From the NCBI GenBank assembly GCA_027083715.1, contig JALWNR010000290.1, forward strand, positions 1 to 18,096: a stretch of DNA of 18,096 nt, read 5' to 3'. Positions 7,119-13,912 of the stretch are shown piece by piece (positions within the stretch are counted from its first letter, which is position 1; every line of letters starts with the position of its first letter). The notes beneath the pieces are model-generated. The model had not been told where the DNA came from. It worked only from the letters and a program-made list of their open reading frames with translations, and made no database searches. The position numbers and the translations under genes are program-made. Source of the stretch: Bacteroidales bacterium. GTDB taxonomy: Bacteria > Bacteroidota > Bacteroidia > Bacteroidales > NBLH01.

Positions 7119-7559
7119 TTACTCCGGATTGATAATAAAACATCGGGTAAGTACTACTCCCATGATCATATCAAAGCCGTCGCATTTCCCTTTCAGGGTA
7201 ATATCGTCACCTGTTTTTAAATTATCAATAAATGATTTGTTCCGGTCGATAGTCATACTATCCAGCATACAGTTAACCCCTTCCATTTCATCGTTTAAAA
7301 CGATAGATATTTCATACCCGTTTTTAGAGAGCTCAACTATTTTTCCGGAAACCTGAATTATCTTATCTCCAAATTTTTCATTTGCAGTAGTCTCATTTTT
7401 GCTGTATTCATTGTACAAAGCAGCTGCATCCATTATATAAGCCGGAGCTTCTCCTTCTACATTGCGATGCGGTTTATTAAAAACATAATACACGGTTGAT
7501 AAACCCGATACTAAACCAACTACAACAATAATCAGAATTATTTTTATGCTCTTTTTCAT
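7119..7559 (-). CDS. Membrane-anchored OB-fold (tRNA_anti-like) protein
   Basis: A 146-aa protein from the ATG at 7559 (MKKSIK). A longer in-frame start would overlap the upstream gene. An N-terminal transmembrane anchor (residues about 4-24) is followed by YYVFNKPHR. Then comes a helical stretch (AAALYNEYSKNETTANEKF) and a small OB-fold (GDKIIQVSGKIVEL ... GDDITLKGKCDGF ... VVLTRCFII). This is the pattern of the Bacteroidota 'tRNA_anti-like/OB-fold putative lipoprotein' family, whose function is not established. Despite the family name, nothing here points to tRNA. It starts 4 bases after the yceI-like stop and ends the operon. The two nearby Cys (in GVNCML and GKCDGF) are the only other notable residues. 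A periplasmic accessory role in the redox operon is inference. Confidence 0.75.
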   Translation of the reverse strand: MKKSIKIILIIVVVGLVSGLSTVYYVFNKPHRNVEGEAPAYIMDAAALYNEYSKNETTANEKFGDKIIQVSGKIVELSKNGYEISIVLNDEMEGVNCMLDSMTIDRNKSFIDNLKTGDDITLKGKCDGFDMIMGVVLTRCFIINPE

Positions 7560-7563
7560 TTTA

Positions 7564-8118
7564 TTATTTATTATATGGTTTGTAATCAAAATGAATTTTT
7601 AGTTCGATTTCATCTTTAATTGCTTTTTTATAAGCCGGTTCTACCTTAATTCCATAAGCCTTTAAAGATACCGGAAAAGTTGTTTTAGCCGAAATATTAC
7701 CGCTTTTAATGCTCAGTGTACCATTCTCTTTAATGTAATTTGTTGCTCCGTGAATCGTAAGTTTACCTTCAATGATAATATCATAATTTCCGTCTTTGCT
7801 GAAATTTACCTTTTTGTAATCAGTAATTTTCCCCTTAAAAACGGCTTTCGGAAATTTATGCGATTCCATGTAATTTTCATTAAAATGCTCTTCTACCAAC
7901 GCTTCTTCAAACTTAAAGGAGCGAACTAATGTAGAGGCAACCACTTCACCGGTTTCGGTATTGAGGATACTTGCTACTTTTTTATTAACTCCTTCAATGG
8001 TAAAAAGCGGTGTTTGTGAGAAGATATCGATTGTTCCTGTTTTTGTAATGTACTTTTGTGCTGACAAATTAAGCAGAATACCAATAAATAATGCTGTTAA
8101 TATATATTTAAGTTTCAT
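7564..8118 (-). CDS. YceI family periplasmic protein
   Basis: A 184-aa secreted protein with signal peptide residues 1-20 (cleavage after NLSA). The rest is a lipocalin-like beta-barrel of the YceI family: TGTIDIFSQTP at the start, HFNENYMESHKFP in the middle, then EGKLTIHGAT and a closing FPVSLKAYGI...DEIELKIHFDYKP. YceI proteins bind isoprenoid chains such as polyprenyl compounds or quinone-like lipids. A quinone-related role would fit a respiratory operon, but no ligand can be read from the sequence. The gene lies 26 bases downstream of the DUF5777 gene and 4 bases before the OB-fold gene. The protein has the usual length and appears intact. Confidence 0.9.
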   Translation of the reverse strand: MKLKYILTALFIGILLNLSAQKYITKTGTIDIFSQTPLFTIEGVNKKVASILNTETGEVVASTLVRSFKFEEALVEEHFNENYMESHKFPKAVFKGKITDYKKVNFSKDGNYDIIIEGKLTIHGATNYIKENGTLSIKSGNISAKTTFPVSLKAYGIKVEPAYKKAIKDEIELKIHFDYKPYNK

Positions 8119-8144
8119 AACATTGCTATTTTAAGATTAATAAA

Positions 8145-9050
8145 TTATTTCTTTTCAGATTTTTTCCTGATTGCAAATACTCTGGACATATTAAATCCGA
8201 AATAAATATCACCATCCAGCCAACTTCCGGTTGTTTCGGTAAGATAACCTTTTTCAACCATCGGGCGAGAATTGGTAAAGAACAATTGGAAAATATGTCC
8301 GCCTGTTTCAATGTCAAAGCCTAATGCCAGCGGATTGTAATAAGTGTCGTTTCCTGCAGTATGGCTTGCATAAAAATACTCAAAAGTAAAAGCTACCCGT
8401 CGTACAAATTTATACCTGCCCCCAATACCTATTGCATATACATCATTTTCCTCATCGACTTTTACCAGATTCCGGTGAACAAACGAAGGAGTTATCTGTA
8501 ATGAAATTTTTTCGCTGAATTTTCGGGCAACTAACAATTGATGAGCATAAGCGAGTCTGTTTGCAAAATTATCTTCAATATTCGGGTCAGTAACTTTTAG
8601 TGTATTAATGGACATATCGGTAAAGTAGGACAGAGAAATAGGCATCACCCTGGCACCTTTTGATTGTCTGAGAATTCTGAATTTTAAAGAGCCATCATAA
8701 GTTTTTTGATATGTACCTCTGCGTACCCCCACCATCAACCAATCAGTAATACCATATTCAAAGGCAAAATTAATAAATGCATTGTCTAAGCCCCAAAGTT
8801 CATAAGCCCCACTGCTTAGTTCTCCAAAACGGTGATTAACTCTGAAATCAAGCTGCCGTTTTTTCATTTGTTCAATGGAGTGTCCGTTTATTATACGGGT
8901 AGTTTTAAATGTGTACGCAGTATAATTAATTTCTTCCTCCACTTCATTATCCAATATATCAAGCAAATCATCCTGTGCTGTCAATTTTATCTGAACAACC
9001 GATAATATCAGAATAACAAATATATATCTGATTAAATTATTTTTTATCAT
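8145..9050 (-). CDS. DUF5777-like outer-membrane beta-barrel protein
   Basis: A 301-aa protein with a signal peptide (residues 1-25, cleavage after LTA). The mature part alternates hydrophobic and polar residues in strands typical of an outer-membrane barrel: FRVNHRFGELSSG, NAFINFAFEYGITDWLMVGVRRG, RKFSEKISLQITPSFVHRN, GIGGRYKFVRRVAFTFEYFY, and a closing DIYFGFNMSRVF. This matches the DUF5777 family of Bacteroidota, which I recall beside cytochrome and YceI genes. It lies 24 bases after the cytochrome-like lipoprotein gene. It could be a pore or scaffold that lets the lipoproteins exchange electrons or solutes across the outer membrane. That is inference from context, because the family has no established function. 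Confidence 0.8.
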   Translation of the reverse strand: MIKNNLIRYIFVILILSVVQIKLTAQDDLLDILDNEVEEEINYTAYTFKTTRIINGHSIEQMKKRQLDFRVNHRFGELSSGAYELWGLDNAFINFAFEYGITDWLMVGVRRGTYQKTYDGSLKFRILRQSKGARVMPISLSYFTDMSINTLKVTDPNIEDNFANRLAYAHQLLVARKFSEKISLQITPSFVHRNLVKVDEENDVYAIGIGGRYKFVRRVAFTFEYFYASHTAGNDTYYNPLALGFDIETGGHIFQLFFTNSRPMVEKGYLTETTGSWLDGDIYFGFNMSRVFAIRKKSEKK

Positions 9051-9074
9051 AACATTTGATTTTAAGTTTCTTTA

Positions 9075-9455
9075 CTAATTATTTTTTGCTCCTTCTTTAA
9101 TCCATGATAAAACCTGTTTGCTCGGGTAATCCAAAACACCCCAAGGAGGCATAGGACTTTTAGTATCAATCATTCTTTTGTATAAAATACTGTTTTCAGG
9201 CGTTGTGGCATCTATCCACCCTTTTGTGGTAATTTCCGTATAGGTATTTGCAGGAGATAAATCCGGCGGTGTGCCATTCAAATCATGACAACCTGTGGTG
9301 TTACAATTTTGGTTGAACATAGGTATTAAATCATTCTGAAAGCTTACATTCTCAGGTACGTCTGTACTAGGTTCTACTTGCTCCCATACGCATGAATATG
9401 AACCTATACTTATCATTAATAAAATAATGATTTTATATCGGACAGTTTTACTCAT
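9075..9455 (-). CDS. Small cytochrome-c-like lipoprotein (CX4CH)
   Basis: A 126-aa protein from the ATG at 9455. An upstream in-frame start at 9545 would add 30 residues with no signal character. The signal peptide ends in GSYSC, so Cys22 is the likely lipid anchor. The mature part resembles planctomycete-type/cytochrome-c-like domains: FQNDLIPMFNQNC, then CNTTGCH (Cys51, Cys56, His57), and then MPPWG, where Met102 is a likely second haem ligand, and a C-terminal VLSWIKEGA helix. The spacing is CX4CH rather than CXXCH, so covalent haem attachment is probable but not certain. The gene follows the EB_dh-type lipoprotein gene, with a stem-loop in the 118-nt gap, and precedes the barrel gene. It is likely a single-haem electron carrier at the cell surface or in the periplasm. 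Confidence 0.8.
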   Translation of the reverse strand: MSKTVRYKIIILLMISIGSYSCVWEQVEPSTDVPENVSFQNDLIPMFNQNCNTTGCHDLNGTPPDLSPANTYTEITTKGWIDATTPENSILYKRMIDTKSPMPPWGVLDYPSKQVLSWIKEGAKNN

Positions 9456-9503
9456 TGTTATTGTTTTAAATTTATATTCATATAATGTACTGTGGATACA
9501 ACA

Positions 9504-9545
9504 GTGGCAGTTACCCCAAATTATTTGTACATAAGCAACTGCCAC
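9504..9545 (-). other. Intercistronic stem-loop
   Basis: GTGGCAGTT (9504-9512) and AACTGCCAC (9537-9545) are perfect 9-bp inverted repeats around a 24-nt loop. They begin 28 bases after the stop of the EB_dh-type gene and precede the cytochrome gene. No T tract follows on the - strand, so it looks more like an RNA processing or stability element than a terminator. Confidence 0.5.
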
Positions 9546-9573
9546 AAAATTAACTATTCATCAATTTCACTTA

Positions 9574-10794
9574 CTACTGCTCAAACTTCATTAATAAGTT
9601 TGGTTTAATAGCGTGTGCAATGGCAGCATTGTTAAATATTGCCATACCGAAAGGAAGTTCTTTTGTAATATCAAATACTACATCATCACTGTATCCGGTA
9701 TTTAACTTACGAGTAAATTCGCATACCCAACCGGAACCTGTGTGAACAGCTTTTATGCTAATATCTGCACGGCTAAGGGTAAATGCTTTTGTAGTAACAC
9801 TAGGGAAGCGTTTATTGCCGCTGCCTTGTTCGTATCCGCTTTCTGTATTTGGGTCGATGGTACCACCGCCTTCATAAGTAAGAACACCGTTTGCATCAAC
9901 CGCAGTTACCATTTTAGCAGTACCGTTATCAATATCATCCTGGCTGATCCAGTAGTAATCAGTTTTATTAGGAATAATGTATTTTGGCACACTTACATCA
10001 GCCGTTCCATTGTTTAAAGTTTGGCTGTTGCTTGAATATCCGGCATCGCCTTCATCGCCTTTTCTTCCGTTGGCTCCTGAACCTTTTGATGCATCGTCAT
10101 AAACCATTTGTTGATCGTCAACCTGATCGGCATATGTTCCGCGAACACGTTTCCAGTGCCACATATCTACTTTCTCGGTAGATTTTGTCAGGTAATGACG
10201 TGTGTGCTTGTCTTTAGCTGTGGTAATAGTGCTTGCAGTGTGGCAAGTTGCATAACAAGTAGAAGTACTGAAACCGGTAACATCACCAATTGGGAACAAA
10301 ATAGCAAACTTATCTTCGTAAAATTTGTCGTTTGCATTATTGGCATATTTATGCTCTTGTTTCCACAACTTATCCGTTTTATCAAAATACCACGACTGAC
10401 GATCTTTACTGTCTTTATCGTCATCCCACTCCAATAAGAAATAAATCTTGTCACCAAAGTATCCGCTACGAAGTGTGAAGTTTTCTTCTTCGCCGCTGTA
10501 TGGCTCAAACAGTCCTAAATTTTCTTCAACACCGGCACCATCACTGTTCAGATAAGTCATTCTCGGACCTAAATCAGGCACTACAGCAGTTCCTACCAGT
10601 CTTTGAGCAGTTTTCCACATATCATCAACAGTTCCGTCAATGGTTGGTGCTGCATCAAATTTCTTTACTAGTAATTCAGTAGAGCTTTCACCGGGATCAA
10701 CAGGTGTTTCGTCTTCGTCTTTGTTACAGCCGTTTGTGCAGATTATTGCTCCAAAAAATAAAAGGGCTGCTAAATAGTTAAAATACTTTTTCAT
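9574..10794 (-). CDS. Ethylbenzene dehydrogenase-type haem-domain lipoprotein (CX3CH)
   Basis: A 406-aa lipoprotein with its anchor at Cys23 (lipobox TNGC). From about residue 42 the fold matches the EB_dh/cytochrome c-552 haem-binding family: FDAAPTIDGTVDDMW, RSGYFGDKIYFLLEWDD, and a late ADISIKAVHTGSGWVCEFTRKL strand pair. Residues 180-185 read CYATCH, a CX3CH motif for covalent haem, and MWHWK (His213) offers possible axial ligands. Related domains serve as the haem subunit of DMSO-reductase-family enzymes, but no molybdopterin subunit is encoded in this window, so this one may act as a stand-alone electron carrier. It is the first gene of the redox operon. A Gly/Asp-rich segment near residues 235-260 is probably a surface loop. 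Confidence 0.8.
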   Translation of the reverse strand: MKKYFNYLAALLFFGAIICTNGCNKDEDETPVDPGESSTELLVKKFDAAPTIDGTVDDMWKTAQRLVGTAVVPDLGPRMTYLNSDGAGVEENLGLFEPYSGEEENFTLRSGYFGDKIYFLLEWDDDKDSKDRQSWYFDKTDKLWKQEHKYANNANDKFYEDKFAILFPIGDVTGFSTSTCYATCHTASTITTAKDKHTRHYLTKSTEKVDMWHWKRVRGTYADQVDDQQMVYDDASKGSGANGRKGDEGDAGYSSNSQTLNNGTADVSVPKYIIPNKTDYYWISQDDIDNGTAKMVTAVDANGVLTYEGGGTIDPNTESGYEQGSGNKRFPSVTTKAFTLSRADISIKAVHTGSGWVCEFTRKLNTGYSDDVVFDITKELPFGMAIFNNAAIAHAIKPNLLMKFEQ

Positions 10795-10847
10795 AATTGT
10801 AAAAATTTAGTTTATTAAAATATTTTTTTCTGTTTGATATGATTTAA

Positions 10848-10863
10848 TTCAATTCGCATTCCC
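10848..10863 (-). promoter_or_regulatory. Weak -24/-12-like (sigma-54) element before the redox operon
   Basis: On the - strand, GGGAATGCGAATTGAA has GG and TTG at the spacing of a sigma-54 promoter, but TTGA replaces TTGC and the -24 part is imperfect. The predicted start would be about 44 bases before the ATG at 10794. I find no TAnnTTTG box on this strand in the gap. The call rests partly on the adjacent NtrC-type regulator. Confidence 0.3.
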
Positions 10864-10875
10864 ATAAAAATGCGA
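10854..10875. promoter_or_regulatory. Inverted repeat TCGCATT/AATGCGA
   Basis: TCGCATT (10854-10860) and AATGCGA (10869-10875) are perfect 7-bp arms with an 8-nt spacer. They overlap the candidate -24/-12 element, so this could be an operator or a small hairpin. Confidence 0.4.
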
Positions 10876-10973
10876 TATTTCGGGCATTACATATTATATG
10901 AGCTATGTGTCTGTGTATGAGAAGAAAAAATAAATTTATGTTAGAAAACATTTGCTTTTTTGGGGTAGGGTAA

Positions 10974-11024
10974 ATGAGAAAAAGCGACGAAATATAGTCG
11001 CTTTTGACGATATTTCGTCGCTTT
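10974..11024 (-). terminator. Terminator of the sensory operon, possibly also an activator-binding palindrome
   Basis: AAAGCGACGAAATAT (10981-10995) and its exact complement (11010-11024) form a 15-bp stem with a 14-nt loop, 37 bases after the stop of the sigma-54 activator gene. On the - strand it runs into CGCTTTTTCTC, as in an intrinsic terminator. The octamer GTCGCTTT occurs twice directly (10997-11004, 11017-11024) and once inverted (10981-10988). This gives an alternative 9-bp hairpin and dyad spacing typical of protein-binding sites. It lies roughly 120-175 bases upstream of the candidate sigma-54 promoter, where enhancer sites normally sit. Confidence 0.6.
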
Positions 11025-11061
11025 GTTTTAAGAGTTTAAGAAAGCTTTTTGGGGCAATTTA

Positions 11062-12402
11062 TTATAAATTGTATTTTGCAATTTTTGATTTTAATGTAGA
11101 TGCAGGAATTCCTAGTAGCTCAGCAGCTTTTGCTTTGTTGCCATGCGCTTTGTCTAAAGCTCCAAGAATCGCATTTTTTTCAACCTCTTCCATAATTTCC
11201 CTTAGTGTTTTATTATCAAAAGTAAAGCAGGTGGGTTTAAAGCCCGGAAATTTAATCTCATATGGAACGATATCTTTGGTAATCTTGTTATCTCCGCTCA
11301 AAAGTGTTAAGCGTTCCGAGAGGTTTCTTAATTCTCTGACATTTCCGGGAAAAGGATATTGAGTTAAAATGTCAAACACTTCCTCATCGATTTCTTTAAT
11401 TCCATTTTCGGAATATATTGATACAAAATGCTTTGTAAGCTGTATAATATCTTCCGGCTTTTCTCTTAAAGGAGGCAGTTGAATCGGGAAAATATTTAAA
11501 CGATAAAAAAGGTCTTCCCTGAATTTACCTTCGTCTACCATTTTTCGTAAATCTTTTTTTGTTGAAGCAATCAAACGTACATCTATTTTAATGACCTTGT
11601 TTCCGCCAACCCGCTCTATTTCTCTTTCTTCCAATGCTCTTAAAAGTTTTACCTGTAAATCCAAAGGAACATCATCAATATCGTCTAAATACAATGTTCC
11701 CTGATCTGCCAGTTCAAACTTCCCTTTTTTTTGTTCAATGGCGCCCGTAAAAGCTCCTTTTTCGTGTCCGAAAAGCTCTGATTCAAATATTTCGCGGCTT
11801 AAAATGGCACAACTCACTTTTATCAATGGCTTGTTACTCCGGCTGCTGTTGTAATGTATTATATTGGTTAATAATTCCTTTCCGGTACCTGTTTCACCAA
11901 CTAAAAGTACCGATGTAGATTTTTGTGCAACTATTTTAACCAAATCAAACACTTTTTGTACTTCTTTACTGTTTCCTACATAAGATGAAAAATCATAATC
12001 CCGTTTAAGCTTAATTTTTAGTTCTTTGTTTTCGTCTTTAATCTGTTTAAGCTCAATGATGTGCTTGATAATCAACAGTATTTTTTCGTTATCAAAGGGC
12101 TTTTCAATATAATCGTAGGCTCCTATTTTCATTGCCTCAACAGCTGTTGGTACTGTTGAATATGCAGTCATTAAAATTACGTAAATACCCGAATTTATAT
12201 TTTTTATCCGCTTAAGAAATTCAAGACCATCCATCTCAGGCATTTTAAGATCCGTAATAATAATATCGGGTAATACTTCATTTATTTGCATCAATGCAGA
12301 ATTTGCATTGGCAAATTCAAAAACCTCATAGCCGGCATCTCTTAATTCATCTGCCAAAGATACTCTTATAATCCTTTCATCATCAACTACATATATTTTC
12401 AT
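11062..12402 (-). CDS. NtrC-family sigma-54-dependent response regulator
   Basis: A 446-aa cytoplasmic transcription activator from ATG 12402 (MKIYVVDDE). An in-frame start further upstream would overlap the kinase gene. The receiver domain (1-120) has Asp7/Asp8, the phospho-acceptor Asp51 in ITDLKMPEMDG, and Lys101 in EKPFD. The AAA+ domain follows: Walker A GETGTGKE (169-176), the sigma-54-contacting GAFTGA loop (216-221) and Walker B LYLDD (237-241), where Asp replaces the usual Glu. A Fis-type helix-turn-helix occupies about 407-446 (NKAKAAELLGIPASTLKSKI). It starts 10 bases after the kinase stop, so the two form a cognate pair. The likely target is the redox operon downstream. The target is inferred from position, intervening dyads and the absence of other regulated genes nearby. 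Confidence 0.92.
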   Translation of the reverse strand: MKIYVVDDERIIRVSLADELRDAGYEVFEFANANSALMQINEVLPDIIITDLKMPEMDGLEFLKRIKNINSGIYVILMTAYSTVPTAVEAMKIGAYDYIEKPFDNEKILLIIKHIIELKQIKDENKELKIKLKRDYDFSSYVGNSKEVQKVFDLVKIVAQKSTSVLLVGETGTGKELLTNIIHYNSSRSNKPLIKVSCAILSREIFESELFGHEKGAFTGAIEQKKGKFELADQGTLYLDDIDDVPLDLQVKLLRALEEREIERVGGNKVIKIDVRLIASTKKDLRKMVDEGKFREDLFYRLNIFPIQLPPLREKPEDIIQLTKHFVSIYSENGIKEIDEEVFDILTQYPFPGNVRELRNLSERLTLLSGDNKITKDIVPYEIKFPGFKPTCFTFDNKTLREIMEEVEKNAILGALDKAHGNKAKAAELLGIPASTLKSKIAKYNL

Positions 12403-12412
12403 AAATCTTATT

Positions 12413-13912
12413 TTACTGATCGGAATTTTTGTAACAAGGCAATTCAATGACAAATTCAGTATGTACTCCCCTAATTGAACTGAAAAAAATCTTTCCTTTG
12501 TGTTCTTTTATAAGATTAAAAGATACAGACAGTCCTAAACCGGTACCTTTTCCTACCTCTTTAGCTGTAAAAAAAGGATCAAAAATTTTATCTTTTATTT
12601 CATCCGGTATCCCCATACCGTTATCTTTAAAATGCACGTACACTCTGTCTGATATTCTGTTGATTTTTATACTGATTTCACCCCTTAAATCCGGTTCTTT
12701 CTTTTTTCGTTCAAGGATTGCATCCAAACTATTGATAATTAAATTTACAAATACTTGCTCCAAATGGTTTGCACTACCTTTTACATAAAAATTCGACTGA
12801 TAATTTGCAATTAATTGTATCTGATTACTTTCCAGCTTATACTTAGTAAGCAATATGGCACTATCAATAACACGGCTAAGCGTTACTTTTTGCAATTTTA
12901 AATCTTGTTTTCTGCTAAAACTCAGTAAATGATGAACTACACTTTCGATTTTTTCTGCTGCTTCTTTAATTAGTATTGTATATTTAACATTTTGCTCAAT
13001 ATTTTCCGGCTTTTTCATAATTCTGTTTACACAGTTTTTAATTCCTGAAATCGGGTTATTTATTTCATGAGCCACACCGGCAGAAAGTGTTCCTAATGAA
13101 GCAAGTTTTTCTGCTTGTATAAGTGCATCCTGAGTTTCTTTGAGTTTCAGGTAGTTCTTTTTTAAACGATTAAGCATTTCTGAAAACTTAGTTGTCAGAA
13201 TGTCCAGTTCATCACTAATTTGAATACGAAATAACCTTAGTCCTTGTTTGTAAGAAATATTATCTTCTGTATCAATATTATTTAAATCTATTATTTGCGC
13301 TTTTCTGCTTATTTTCTTTATGGGTGAGGTAATCATATATGAAAAAGCCAATGCTCCGGCAAGTCCAAACAGGAAAAATGCAATTATCATAAGCACCAGA
13401 TTTTTTGTTGCATCTTTTATTTCTTGCTGAATATGTTCTTCTACTATGCCCAGCCGCACGGTTCCTATTTCACCATTTAGAATAGGGTATGCAATATCGC
13501 GAATCACGGCGTGTTTATAATTGTCGGTATAAATCACCTTTATATTGTACTTGTTTGAATTTAAACTATTTACTTGCAAAAGGTTTTTCGGTATTTTAAT
13601 ATCATAGGTCTGCGCAACTAATTCGTTAGTATTGTTTAGGATAAATATATATGAAATACTTGGGTCGCTATTTTTTATGTCATCTAAAATGCTATAAAGT
13701 CTGAGTTTATCTTCGTACACCATAGGAGTTACCGCCTTTTCAGAAATGATTCTGGACAAAACTTTACATCGCTTATCAATCTCCTGCTCAAAAGATTTGT
13801 AAACCGATGTCCACAAAAGATATATGTTTATCGAACCAAATATTGTTACTATTATTGTTGAAGTAATAGCAAATTTCCAAAATAGAGGGATATTAATATT
13901 TTTATTTTTCAT
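12413..13912 (-). CDS. Membrane sensor histidine kinase (HAMP-HisKA-HATPase)
   Basis: A 499-aa inner-membrane kinase. I chose the ATG at 13912, because the longer reading starts with TTG. The order is TM1 (about 10-33), a periplasmic sensor domain (about 34-170), TM2 (about 171-193), a HAMP linker (about 194-250) and a coiled coil. Then come the HisKA dimerisation helix with phospho-acceptor His282 in GVAHEINNPISG, and the ATPase domain with the N box (Asn390/Asn394 in VNLIINSLDAI), DNGMGIPDE and GKGTGLGLS. All catalytic boxes are intact. Its first bases overlap the PhnD-like gene by 11 nt, so the two are translationally coupled. The binding protein probably contacts the periplasmic domain, as in AioX-AioS. 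The phosphate would pass to the sigma-54 activator encoded next. Confidence 0.92.
   Translation of the reverse strand: MKNKNINIPLFWKFAITSTIIVTIFGSINIYLLWTSVYKSFEQEIDKRCKVLSRIISEKAVTPMVYEDKLRLYSILDDIKNSDPSISYIFILNNTNELVAQTYDIKIPKNLLQVNSLNSNKYNIKVIYTDNYKHAVIRDIAYPILNGEIGTVRLGIVEEHIQQEIKDATKNLVLMIIAFFLFGLAGALAFSYMITSPIKKISRKAQIIDLNNIDTEDNISYKQGLRLFRIQISDELDILTTKFSEMLNRLKKNYLKLKETQDALIQAEKLASLGTLSAGVAHEINNPISGIKNCVNRIMKKPENIEQNVKYTILIKEAAEKIESVVHHLLSFSRKQDLKLQKVTLSRVIDSAILLTKYKLESNQIQLIANYQSNFYVKGSANHLEQVFVNLIINSLDAILERKKKEPDLRGEISIKINRISDRVYVHFKDNGMGIPDEIKDKIFDPFFTAKEVGKGTGLGLSVSFNLIKEHKGKIFFSSIRGVHTEFVIELPCYKNSDQ

Noticed and set aside
10952..11362. Open frame of 136 codons on the + strand
   Set aside because: It runs through the inverted-repeat region and antisense to the sigma-54 activator gene, with no recognisable domain.
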